Below, in pieces: positions 1 to 6,295 of a stretch of 10,034 bases of DNA. Position numbers and translations under genes: made by a program. A model generated the notes under the pieces. The model worked only from the letters and a program-made list of their open reading frames with translations, was not told the origin of the DNA and did no database searches. Numbering within the stretch: the stretch's first letter is position 1; the number at the start of each line of letters is the position of its first letter. The DNA is from Oscillospiraceae bacterium (lineage in GTDB: Bacteria; Bacillota; Clostridia; Oscillospirales; Oscillospiraceae): the NCBI GenBank assembly GCA_017539635.1, contig JAFYCQ010000144.1, positions 1-10,034 on the forward strand, read 5' to 3'.

Positions 1-442
1 AAACCAGCTTAACCACCTCACAGCCCAAGGACTCCACCAGCTGGGCGGCGGCATTCGCCGTGCCGCCGGTGGCGAGGAGATCGTCGATTATAACCACCTT
101 TTGTCCGGGCTTTAAGTCATCCTTGTGCACCTCTATTATGGCGCTGCCGTATTCCAGGTCGTATTCCTTTGCCACGGTCTGCCTGGGCAGCTTGCCCTTT
201 TTGCGGACAGGGACGAAGGCCTTTTTGAGATTATAGGCTATGGGCATACCGAAAAGAAAGCCCCTGGACTCCAGCCCCGCGATCACGTCAAAATCAACGC
301 CCGAAAGACGGGCCTGCATTTCGTCTATGGCAAGCCGTAAGCCGTCGGGGTCCATGAGAACGGAGGTAACGTCCCGGAATATGATGCCCTTTTCCGGGAA
401 ATCCGGTATGGACAGGACGTAGTCCTTCATTTCTTTTTTCAT
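1..442 (-). CDS. apt: Adenine phosphoribosyltransferase, 3' end missing
   Basis: Cytosolic purine-salvage enzyme that converts adenine and PRPP to AMP and pyrophosphate. The 147 visible residues begin MKKEMKDYVLSIPDFPEKGI, the usual Apt N-terminus. They contain the substrate-binding stretch AGLESRGF (55-62), the flexible-loop segment RKKGKLP (80-86), EYGSA (97-101), and the PRPP-binding loop VVIIDDLLATGG (116-127). The reading frame is still open at base 1, so roughly the last 25-30 residues of a typical 170-180 aa Apt lie outside the window. I chose the ATG at 440-442 because a G-rich stretch (GGGGGCGG on the minus strand, 447-454) lies just upstream. A second in-frame ATG at 428-430 is possible but has a poorer site. 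The gene is divergent from the flavoenzyme at 623. Family identification is secure. Confidence 0.95.
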   Translation of the reverse strand, partial: MKKEMKDYVLSIPDFPEKGIIFRDVTSVLMDPDGLRLAIDEMQARLSGVDFDVIAGLESRGFLFGMPIAYNLKKAFVPVRKKGKLPRQTVAKEYDLEYGSAIIEVHKDDLKPGQKVVIIDDLLATGGTANAAAQLVESLGCEVVKLV

Positions 443-471
443 AAAACCGCCCCCAAAGTCATTTTTAATAC

Positions 472-500
472 ATTATACACGAAAGGAAACGACAGTGGAA
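472..500 (-). promoter_or_regulatory. Probable promoter of apt (good -10, weak -35)
   Basis: The minus strand reads a perfect TATAAT at 472-477, about 30 nt upstream of the apt ATG. At 17-bp spacing the -35 position (495-500) reads TTCCAC, a poor match to TTGACA. The -10 supports a promoter here, with a short leader of about 20-25 nt. No palindrome or known purine-operator motif was recognised. Confidence 0.45.
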
Positions 501-548
501 GCATAAAATTATTGTTTCAGGAAGCCTCAGGCAAAAGCCCGGTTATTC

Positions 549-577
549 TTGACAATAAATCGCGCCGTTGATATAAT
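549..577 (+). promoter_or_regulatory. Consensus sigma-A promoter of the flavoenzyme gene
   Basis: TTGACA at 549-554 and TATAAT at 572-577 are separated by exactly 17 bp, a perfect match to the housekeeping consensus. Predicted transcription starts near 584, about 40 nt before the ATG at 623. No operator-like inverted repeat is obvious around it, which suggests strong and perhaps constitutive expression. Confidence 0.85.
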
Positions 578-622
578 TACTTTATTCAATTTGCACAAAA
601 AACGAAAGGAGCGCCGCCTGAA

Positions 623-2620
623 ATGAGCGAGCTTAAATTCCCACATCTGTTCGAGCCCATATGCCTCGGAAAAACGCTTTTCCGCAACCGCATTTTCGCC
701 TCTCCCACCGGCCACCACGAAATGACTCCCGACTGCTTCCCGGACGCGGAGGTGGTGGCCTTTTACGAGCACAAGGCAAAGGGCGGAGCCGCCTCCGTCT
801 GCGTGGGCGACTGCATAGTCGATTCCCTGACGGGCCAGTCCCACGTAAAGCAGATACACATAGACGACCCCCTGGTGGTGCCGTCCCTCACCGCCGTTGC
901 GACGGCGATCTCACGCCACGGCGCCGTGGCCTCGGCGGAGCTCTCTCACGACGGCAAATTCTCCCACGTCCCGGAATTGGTGGGCGGCCTTGTGGGCGAG
1001 TACGGCCCCTGCCTTAAATACGGTGAGGTGGGCGAGACCTGGGGCCCCGTTGAGGGCGTTACCGCCGGCGGCCACCCCATAAAGCAGATGACCGACGAGT
1101 TCATCTATTACGTGATAGACTGCTTCGGCAAGGCTGCCGCCGTTGCCAAGCACTGCGGCTTCGGCATGATCACCATTCACGGCGGCCACGGATGGCTGCT
1201 GACCCAGTTCGCCTCACCCTTCGTGAACACCAGGACGGACCAGTGGGGCGGCTCCTTTGAAAACCGCATGCGGCTGACATATTATGTCATAGACGCCATA
1301 CGCAAGGCCGTGGGCCCCAATTTCCCCATCGAGTTCCGCATGAGCGGCGACGAGTGCTTCGAGGGGGGCTACGACCTGGATTACGGCGTCCGCATAGCCA
1401 AGGCTATAGACGGCAAGGTGGATCTCATCCACGTCTCCGCCGGCAACCACGAGGGCCCCGGCACCTTCGTCATAACCCACCCCAGCCAGTATCTGGAGGA
1501 CGGCTGCAACGTGAAGTTCGCCGCCGAGATCAAAAAGCACGTAAAGACCCCGGTGGCCACCGTGGGCGCCCTCTCCGACCCCTACCTCATGGAGGAGATA
1601 ATCGCCTCCGGCAAGGCGGACGTGGTACAGATGGCCCGGGAATTGCTGGTGGATCCCCAGTTCCCCAACAAGGTGAGACGCGGCGAGGACGAGGAGGTGC
1701 ACCGCTGCCTGCGGTGCGAGACCTGCTTCTCCTATGCCTTTACGAACCGCTACCACCGCTGCGCCCTGAATCCCCGCTTAGGCTCCTATGTGGACGACAA
1801 ATTCGATATCCGCAAGGCAAAGCCCCAGAAGGTGCTGATAGCCGGCGGCGGCGTAGGCGGAATGCAGGCGGCCCTGACCTGCGCCGAAAGAGGCCACACG
1901 GTCATACTCTGCGAGAAGACCGAGAGACTGGGCGGCGTACTCAACTGTGAAAGAGGCGTCTCTTTCAAGAAAAACCTGGTGGGCTACTTAGACCGGCAGG
2001 CCGCCCTGGTGGAGAAGGCGGGCGTGGAGATACGCCTGAACACCGAGGTTACGCCGGAGCTGGTAAAGGAGATACGCCCTGACGCCATAATCGCCGCCGT
2101 GGGCTCTGTCCCGGTGAAGCCCAAGATCCCCGGCATAGACGGAGAGAACGTAAAGGGCGCCGTTGAGGTCTATAAGGCCCCGGAGACCGTGGGCAAAAGG
2201 GTCGTCATTTTAGGCGGCGGCCTGGTGGGCCTGGAGCTTGCCATACACCTGGGCGACATGGGCAAAAAGGTCACTGTGGTGGAAATGCTGGACCGCCTGT
2301 CCGACGGCGGGAACCTCATTCTCATGCAGGCCATAGACACCCAGTTAAAGCGCCTGGGCACGGATATAAGGCTCAACACCAGGGCCGTTGAGATAACGCC
2401 GAAGGGCATCGTCTGCGAGGGGCCCGAAGGCAAGGTGAGGATAAACGCCGACACCGTCATTTACGCCGTGGGCCAGAGGCCGCTGTACGAGACGGTGCAG
2501 GCCCTCTCCCCCTGCGCCCCCACCTTCAGCTACTTAGGCGACTGCCGTATGCCCCGGGTAATAGCCGACGCCAACCGGGAGGCCTACAACATAGCCAGAG
2601 ACATCGGCGTTGACCGCTGA
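623..2620 (+). CDS. Old-yellow-enzyme/2-enoate reductase family oxidoreductase (FMN, 4Fe-4S, FAD)
   Basis: A 665-aa cytosolic flavoenzyme with the architecture of 2,4-dienoyl-CoA reductase, clostridial 2-enoate reductase, BaiCD/BaiH and trimethylamine dehydrogenase. Residues 1-345 form an FMN-binding TIM barrel, with IHGGHGWLLTQF (185-196) and NTRTDQWGGSFENRMR (202-217). Cysteines C362, C365, C368 and C380 should bind a [4Fe-4S] cluster. Residues 402-665 form the FAD/NAD(P)H half, with dinucleotide-binding glycines in IAGGGVGG (406-413) and ILGGGLVG (529-536). The length matches the roughly 640-670 aa of these families. By family, it would move electrons from NAD(P)H through FAD and the cluster to FMN and reduce an activated C=C bond; the substrate cannot be read from the sequence. 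Trp191 lies where FadH has its active-site Tyr. The start is supported by GAAAGGAG at 604-611. It appears monocistronic, with its own promoter and terminator. Confidence 0.93.
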   Translation: MSELKFPHLFEPICLGKTLFRNRIFASPTGHHEMTPDCFPDAEVVAFYEHKAKGGAASVCVGDCIVDSLTGQSHVKQIHIDDPLVVPSLTAVATAISRHGAVASAELSHDGKFSHVPELVGGLVGEYGPCLKYGEVGETWGPVEGVTAGGHPIKQMTDEFIYYVIDCFGKAAAVAKHCGFGMITIHGGHGWLLTQFASPFVNTRTDQWGGSFENRMRLTYYVIDAIRKAVGPNFPIEFRMSGDECFEGGYDLDYGVRIAKAIDGKVDLIHVSAGNHEGPGTFVITHPSQYLEDGCNVKFAAEIKKHVKTPVATVGALSDPYLMEEIIASGKADVVQMARELLVDPQFPNKVRRGEDEEVHRCLRCETCFSYAFTNRYHRCALNPRLGSYVDDKFDIRKAKPQKVLIAGGGVGGMQAALTCAERGHTVILCEKTERLGGVLNCERGVSFKKNLVGYLDRQAALVEKAGVEIRLNTEVTPELVKEIRPDAIIAAVGSVPVKPKIPGIDGENVKGAVEVYKAPETVGKRVVILGGGLVGLELAIHLGDMGKKVTVVEMLDRLSDGGNLILMQAIDTQLKRLGTDIRLNTRAVEITPKGIVCEGPEGKVRINADTVIYAVGQRPLYETVQALSPCAPTFSYLGDCRMPRVIADANREAYNIARDIGVDR

Positions 2621-2638
2621 CAAACATAGAACATAACG

Positions 2639-2674
2639 CGCGGCCCGGGGGTTTCCCGGGCCGCGTACCTTTTT
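2639..2674 (+). terminator. Rho-independent terminator of the flavoenzyme gene
   Basis: A perfect 11-bp GC-rich stem (CGCGGCCCGGG at 2639-2649 with CCCGGGCCGCG at 2655-2665), a 5-nt loop, then TTTTT at 2670-2674. It lies 18 nt after the stop codon at 2618-2620. Read on the minus strand the hairpin lacks a T-run, so it serves the plus-strand gene better than the converging restriction operon. Confidence 0.9.
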
Positions 2675-2689
2675 ATAATCGATGAATAA

Positions 2690-3433
2690 TTAATCACCGC
2701 TATTATATTTGATTAAACTATCCCAATCAATACTACCATCGTCCTTGCAGTATTTTGTTGTGAACTCTCTAACCATTCTGTTTTCCGCTTTGTTATAAGC
2801 TGTTTCAAATTCCTTTGCATACTCGTCGGGTTTTGTACCCATATACTCAATAATCTTGGTATAGAAATTTGGGTCACCTGTTAGCCATTCCCAAAAATCT
2901 TTTCCCGCCAATTCTTTGTAAAACTTTTCGTTGCCCTCTTTTACCCTTTTCTTTCCATAACCATAACCAATTATGGGAAGAAATGCCTTATGTGCTTGTT
3001 GCGCTCGCTTATGTGCGGATTGAAAGTTTTGCTCTTGTCTTTTACGACTATCAGCGTTAAACACCGATGTACCACTTTTAACTGCTATGGAATAAATCGT
3101 ATTATCTTTATCAACGGTTATATCTACACCCTCTGTAACCGCTTTTTGTCCACCTGAAACAACAATCGCAATAGGCTCAAAAAAGCAGTTTCCAAATATC
3201 GTTTCCTCGCTTGAAGATACATAAGCAGATAAAATACCATCCACAATTTGAGTGGCGTTGTTTATACCCTTTGCCCTATACAAATATGGATTTTTTCTTT
3301 TCAAAACCCCGTCAATGTCCACATTATCTAACTTGCTTGTCAAAGAGGTATAGAAATCTGTCAAAGCAAGACCAACTGCCTTAAATACCTCTCTTTCGTC
3401 GTAACCATGATTTAACGGCGGTATGTTTAGCAT
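2690..3433 (-). CDS. Type II restriction endonuclease, PmeII-like family
   Basis: A 247-aa protein whose N-terminal part resembles, from memory, the PmeII family of type II endonucleases: VLKRKNPYLYRAKGINNA (43-60), an SSSEETIFG segment (73-81), then EGVDITV (101-107) and IAVKSG (116-121). The last two fit a PD-(D/E)XK-type core, with D104 and K119 as candidate catalytic residues and E76/E77 as a possible further acid; these assignments are inferred by eye. It would cleave double-stranded DNA at the site protected by its partner methyltransferase. Its ATG lies 3 nt after the methyltransferase stop, with a run of Gs inside that gene's end as the likely ribosome site, so translation is probably coupled and methyltransferase is made first. 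Local base composition is much more AT-rich than the flanking genes. The recognition sequence is unknown. Confidence 0.8.
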   Translation of the reverse strand: MLNIPPLNHGYDEREVFKAVGLALTDFYTSLTSKLDNVDIDGVLKRKNPYLYRAKGINNATQIVDGILSAYVSSSEETIFGNCFFEPIAIVVSGGQKAVTEGVDITVDKDNTIYSIAVKSGTSVFNADSRKRQEQNFQSAHKRAQQAHKAFLPIIGYGYGKKRVKEGNEKFYKELAGKDFWEWLTGDPNFYTKIIEYMGTKPDEYAKEFETAYNKAENRMVREFTTKYCKDDGSIDWDSLIKYNSGD

Positions 3434-3436
3434 TTC

Positions 3437-4567
3437 TCACGCCCCCCCAACCATAATAGCGTTTTGAATTTTGTCGTGTACTCCGGTACCTCTTGTCCTC
3501 TTAACAACAACCTCAGCCTTATTCGCCGCTATGGCAATTATAGTTTCGCCTATCGCTTTGGCAAGACCAACAGGAACGGCATTACCGATTTGTTTATACT
3601 TGTTCGAAATCGTACCGATAATCTCCCAATCGTCAGGAAATTGCTGAATACGAGCATATTCCGCGACAGATAACGGTCTATCTTTAATAGGATGACACAT
3701 CATAGTCGCCTTTTGAACAGGGCTTGTAACCACAGTAGGGGACGGTTGAGAATACGACAATCTACGATAAAATCCGACCTTACCACCGCCTGATTTATAA
3801 GCACCACCCATTGCTTGTTCTACCACATCTAACGGTAAATCTCTCCAATTACCGCCCTCTGGCACCATTCGCAGATACTTCAATCTGTTTTCACTAAACT
3901 CCGCACAGTCACCTTTGACATTTTCCAAATCTCTAATTGTTTCGCCCAATGTTTTCCAACGATAATTAGCATTTTGGTGAATGTGAAAATGAGTAGGCGC
4001 AGGTAAAAAAATAGCCTCATTATCCCTACTACCTATGAGAATGAATCTCTCTCTAAACTGCGGAACACCATAATTTACAGCGTCAAGAACTCCGTAAACT
4101 GTCTTATATTTTAACCGTGAAAATTCTTCAAGAATTATATCTAATACCTTTGTATTTGTACTGATGCCACCTTCGTCCTTCAGTATAGAACTCATAAGAC
4201 CTTTGACATTTTCCATAACAAAAAATCTTGGTCTGATTTCGTCAATCATTCTTACAAATTCTTTAAAAAGACTTCCGCGAGGGTCATTGATACCCAGTCG
4301 CTTTCCGGCGGTTGAAAAAGGTTGACAAGGAGGCCCTCCACAAATCAAAAAAGGCTCTCCGACAACCATATTACAAGCATTTAGCATACCAGCAGAAGAT
4401 ATTTTACGAACATCACCAGCAATACCCTTATGCCCATTTTTCCGCATTGTTTCAATGCAAGCGGAATCAAAATCTTGTCCGATCTCAATCTGAATACCTG
4501 CCCGCATAAGACCTATATCTAAACCCATAGCACCCGAAAAGAGCGATATTGACCTTGTATCTATCAT
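3437..4567 (-). CDS. DNA (cytosine-5)-methyltransferase of a type II R-M system
   Basis: A 376-aa C5-cytosine methyltransferase that transfers methyl from AdoMet to a cytosine in the recognition site. The ordered motifs are all present: motif I SLFSGAMGLDIG (8-19), motif IV CGGPPCQPFS (76-85) with catalytic C81, motif VI ENV (119-121), motif VIII QFRERF (170-175), a motif IX-like RRLSYSQPSPTVV (268-280), and motif X GNAVPVGLAKAIGE (328-341). The variable target-recognition region lies about 180-265. I start at ATG 4565-4567 because AAGAGGTG sits 5 nt upstream and motif I then begins near the N-terminus as usual. The frame continues to an ATG at 4660, but that would add 31 Cys-rich residues unlike the family and would pass the promoter. 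There is no N-terminal regulatory HTH. It is followed 3 nt later by its endonuclease partner. Confidence 0.95.
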   Translation of the reverse strand: MIDTRSISLFSGAMGLDIGLMRAGIQIEIGQDFDSACIETMRKNGHKGIAGDVRKISSAGMLNACNMVVGEPFLICGGPPCQPFSTAGKRLGINDPRGSLFKEFVRMIDEIRPRFFVMENVKGLMSSILKDEGGISTNTKVLDIILEEFSRLKYKTVYGVLDAVNYGVPQFRERFILIGSRDNEAIFLPAPTHFHIHQNANYRWKTLGETIRDLENVKGDCAEFSENRLKYLRMVPEGGNWRDLPLDVVEQAMGGAYKSGGGKVGFYRRLSYSQPSPTVVTSPVQKATMMCHPIKDRPLSVAEYARIQQFPDDWEIIGTISNKYKQIGNAVPVGLAKAIGETIIAIAANKAEVVVKRTRGTGVHDKIQNAIMVGGA

Positions 4568-4572
4568 ACAAT

Positions 4573-4580
4573 CACCTCTT
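4573..4580 (-). promoter_or_regulatory. Ribosome binding site deciding the methyltransferase start
   Basis: The minus strand reads AAGAGGTG here, 5 nt before ATG 4567. No comparable purine stretch precedes the upstream in-frame ATG at 4660, so the shorter protein is preferred. Confidence 0.75.
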
Positions 4581-4600
4581 TTCATGCAGTAATTTAATAA

Positions 4601-4629
4601 ATTATAACATGCTCCGCAAATATTTGCAA
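4601..4629 (-). promoter_or_regulatory. Promoter of the restriction-modification operon with an embedded palindrome
   Basis: On the minus strand TTGCAA (4624-4629) and TATAAT (4601-4606) are separated by 17 bp, giving a predicted start near 4594 and a leader of about 27 nt. A perfect 12-bp palindrome, GCAAATATTTGC, at 4616-4627 overlaps the end of the -35 box and the upstream spacer, a position where a bound protein would block RNA polymerase. Operator function is inferred. Confidence 0.65.
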
Positions 4630-4707
4630 CCAACAGGTATGCACCAACAATTTCCATCAAACTATTATCCGGGACGGAGTCTTTGCCGTATCGTGTCGAT
4701 TCCGGTC

Positions 4708-4736
4708 TTGTAAACTCATGCGATTGGCTGTATAAT
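4708..4736 (+). promoter_or_regulatory. Promoter of the MscS-family gene
   Basis: TTGTAA at 4708-4713 and TATAAT at 4731-4736 with a 17-bp spacer. Predicted start is near 4743, about 25 nt before the ATG. It is divergent from the restriction-modification promoter, about 80 bp away. Confidence 0.75.
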
Positions 4737-4767
4737 ACATTTTATTCAGCAATCGGAGGATCCATTT

Positions 4768-5616
4768 ATGGCTCGGTTTATAAACGCCCTGGGCTTTCCG
4801 TGGAATATCGCCGCCTGGGCCGGGGTGGTAGCAGGGCTTGTTTTCCTTATCTGGTTAGGACGGAAGATAAACAGAATAGCCTTCAAAAAGCTTCAGGCAA
4901 GGCGGCCGGGGATACATCTGGCCTATTTTGAAAAGCTCATTTCCCTTGCCATAATAATTGCGGTCATCATCTTTGCCGCGTCACTTATAGGCGGCGCCCA
5001 GAGCATCTGGCGGACCCTTTTGGGCGGCACCGCGGTGGTCAGCGCCGTTCTGGCCTTCGCCGCCCAGGATATAATCAAAGACATCCTCGCCGGCATGATG
5101 ATAAGCCTCAACAAGCCCTTTGAGATAGGCGACCGCATAGCCCTGGACGACGGCACCTCCGGCAAGGTGGAGAACATCACCCCCCGCCACGTGGTGCTTA
5201 TTGGCGTCGATACCGTGCGCTACGTCATTCCCAACAGCAAAATAAACGCCCAGCGGGTAACGAATTACAGCTACGACCACAAGCTGCAGTCGGCGGAGTT
5301 TTTCTTCAGCGTGGGCTATGACAGCGACATGGACAAGGTGAAAAAGGTCATCGCCGACGCCGTGGAGCACGACGAATATGCCCGCCCCGGCGTTTTCGAC
5401 GGGGAGTGCTGGAAATACGCCCCGGTGTATTTCCGGGAATTTCAGAACAGCGCCCTTAAAATGAGCGTCCTTGTGTACTACTCCAGAAATCAGGCCACCA
5501 CCCCGGTCATCGACTCCATAAACACAGGCGTCCGGGAGGCGCTCATAAGAAACGGCATAGAGATACCTTACGATTACATAAACGTCGTATCTATGGAAAA
5601 CAGACAAAAGCAGTAA
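4768..5616 (+). CDS. MscS-family mechanosensitive ion channel
   Basis: A 282-aa inner-membrane channel of the small-conductance family that opens under membrane tension and releases solutes on hypo-osmotic shock. It is close in length to E. coli MscS (286 aa). Three membrane segments are visible: about 16-33, 57-73, and the pore-lining TM3 at about 85-114 (GGTAVVSAVLAFAAQDIIKD at 86-105), rich in Gly and Ala as in MscS. The beta domain follows, with KPFEIGDRI (116-124), GKVENI (132-137) and YVIPNSKI (152-159), and then the C-terminal alpha/beta cytoplasmic vestibule. The start is supported by GGAGGA at 4755-4760, 7 nt upstream. It has its own promoter and converges on the XRE regulator gene. 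GC content returns to the high host level inside this gene. Confidence 0.93.
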   Translation: MARFINALGFPWNIAAWAGVVAGLVFLIWLGRKINRIAFKKLQARRPGIHLAYFEKLISLAIIIAVIIFAASLIGGAQSIWRTLLGGTAVVSAVLAFAAQDIIKDILAGMMISLNKPFEIGDRIALDDGTSGKVENITPRHVVLIGVDTVRYVIPNSKINAQRVTNYSYDHKLQSAEFFFSVGYDSDMDKVKKVIADAVEHDEYARPGVFDGECWKYAPVYFREFQNSALKMSVLVYYSRNQATTPVIDSINTGVREALIRNGIEIPYDYINVVSMENRQKQ

Positions 5617-5626
5617 TTGACAAGAC

Positions 5627-5657
5627 CCCCCGGACATTGAATTGAAATGTCCGGGGG
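5627..5657. terminator. Stem-loop between convergent genes, weak terminator
   Basis: A perfect 12-bp inverted repeat (CCCCCGGACATT at 5627-5638 with AATGTCCGGGGG at 5646-5657) around a 7-nt loop. It lies between the MscS-type gene stop and the end of the XRE gene. No real T-run follows on either strand, so termination may be inefficient or Rho-assisted. Its position still makes a shared bidirectional terminator the simplest reading. Confidence 0.6.
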
Positions 5658-5678
5658 ATCATTACAGAATATATAAAT

Positions 5679-5939
5679 CTAATTCTCGTCCTGATTGAAT
5701 TTCAGCAATTTATAAGGCTCTATTTCCAAAACAGTGGCGATATTAAAGAGCACGTCGAGGGACACTGCCCGCAGCATATTGGGCGCCTCAATACTGCCCA
5801 TGTGCTGTCTGCTTATGCCCACGCGCTCAGCGAGCTGCTCCTGGGTCAGCCCTTTATGCTTGCGGTAATAGGCGACGGCATAGCCCAGCTCCCGGTATTT
5901 TTCGTCGTTGTTGAACAGATTTGAGCGAACTCGCGGCAC
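5679..5939 (-). CDS. XRE-family helix-turn-helix regulator
   Basis: A small cytosolic DNA-binding protein of 86 aa. The XRE/Cro-type domain covers most of it. The HTH is at about 31-51 (LTQEQLAERVGISRQHMGSIE), and helices 4-5 (SLDVLFNIATVLEIEPYKLL) complete the fold. No sensor or oligomerisation domain is attached. I place the start at GTG 5937-5939 because AGGTG at 5946-5950 lies 6 nt before it. A longer reading from the GTG at 5946-5948 would overlap this ribosome site and add three residues. The gene is divergent from the 50-aa protein at 6092, and their promoters overlap, so it may control that gene and itself; this is inference. Its target sequence is unknown. Confidence 0.85.
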   Translation of the reverse strand: MPRVRSNLFNNDEKYRELGYAVAYYRKHKGLTQEQLAERVGISRQHMGSIEAPNMLRAVSLDVLFNIATVLEIEPYKLLKFNQDEN

Positions 5940-5945
5940 AAAAAT

Positions 5946-5950
5946 CACCT
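5946..5950 (-). promoter_or_regulatory. Ribosome binding site deciding the XRE gene start
   Basis: The minus strand reads AGGTG, 6 nt upstream of GTG 5939. Using the GTG at 5948 instead would leave no good ribosome site in front of it. Confidence 0.6.
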
Positions 5951-5996
5951 CACATGATTATTGTATCCCGTGAGAGAGCTTTAATAAATTAGATGT

Positions 5997-6027
5997 ATTA
6001 TAGCTGTTGACATATATAATGCGACAA
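5997..6027 (-). promoter_or_regulatory. Possible promoter of the XRE gene, overlapping the divergent one
   Basis: The minus strand has a perfect TATAAT at 5997-6002. The best -35 is TTGTCG at 6022-6027 with a long 19-bp spacer, so this promoter looks weaker than the plus-strand promoter it overlaps (6007-6035). Confidence 0.4.
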
Positions 6028-6035
6028 ATTATAAT
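6007..6035 (+). promoter_or_regulatory. Perfect consensus promoter of the 50-aa gene
   Basis: TTGACA at 6007-6012 and TATAAT at 6030-6035 with a 17-bp spacer, an exact consensus match. Predicted start is near 6042, giving a leader of about 50 nt before ATG 6092. A short AT-rich palindrome, AATTATAATT (6027-6036), covers the -10. Confidence 0.85.
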
Positions 6036-6091
6036 TGATCCATATTTTCAGTCACAATTTATACGTCATTTATGATTTGCAGGGTGATAAT

Positions 6092-6244
6092 ATGGATTAT
6101 AAAAGGCTTTACCATATAATGCTCAATGCCTCGGAAAAAGCCATTGAAGCCATTGAAAACGGAGAGGCGGAAAGAGCGGCAGAAATACTTGTCGCGGCGG
6201 AGCAGGAGGCGGAGGAGTATTATATCGAGAATATAAGCGAATGA
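6092..6244 (+). CDS. Small acidic protein of unknown function (50 aa)
   Basis: Encodes 50 residues beginning MDYKRLYHIMLNASEKAIEA. It is rich in Glu and Ala and is predicted by eye to form two amphipathic helices (about 2-20 and 24-44). It has no membrane segment, signal peptide or cysteine. AGGGTG at 6081-6086 lies 5 nt before the ATG. An upstream in-frame TTG at 6035 is rejected because it falls inside the -10 box. From memory, it resembles a short family of unknown function often seen in Clostridia, with a Y-x-x-LYH-x-x-x-NA start and an acidic EAEE-Y end; I cannot verify this here. An exact consensus promoter and a good terminator bracket it as a single-gene unit, which argues that it is really expressed. 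Function unknown. Confidence 0.75.
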   Translation: MDYKRLYHIMLNASEKAIEAIENGEAERAAEILVAAEQEAEEYYIENISE

Positions 6245-6256
6245 TTTAAACACATG

Positions 6257-6295
6257 AAAAAACTGGTGCACCGTTTTTGCGGCACACCAGTTTTT
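6257..6295. terminator. Bidirectional rho-independent terminator
   Basis: ACTGGTG (6262-6268) pairs with CACCAGT (6285-6291). The stem extends outward by A-T pairs (AAAA 6258-6261 with TTTT 6292-6295) and inward by CCG/CGG around a T-rich loop. An A-run before the stem and a T-run after it make it work in both directions. It ends the 50-aa gene on the plus strand and the 216-aa gene on the minus strand, whose stop codon begins in the T-run. Confidence 0.85.

Noticed and set aside
4568..4660. 31-residue N-terminal extension of the methyltransferase from ATG 4660
   Set aside because: It would start upstream of the promoter's -35 box, has no ribosome site, and adds a Cys-rich stretch unlike C5 methyltransferases. 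ATG 4567 has AAGAGGTG in front.
2690..4680. Target-site duplication or inverted repeats bordering the R-M module
   Set aside because: The only shared string seen (CTATTAT near 2700 and 4661) is 7 bp, AT-rich, and the left copy lies inside the endonuclease coding region, so it is most likely chance.
4981..5637. Minus-strand 218-aa frame opposite the MscS-type gene
   Set aside because: It is the complement of a clear MscS coding region, with no ribosome site and a repetitive His/Val/Gly composition typical of antisense shadows.
6035..6091. 19-residue extension of the 50-aa protein from TTG 6035
   Set aside because: The TTG begins at the last base of the perfect -10 box, upstream of the predicted transcription start.
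5679..6244. Classical toxin-antitoxin pair
   Set aside because: The genes are divergent rather than an operon, and neither protein resembles a known toxin; only the HTH protein resembles antitoxin-type regulators.
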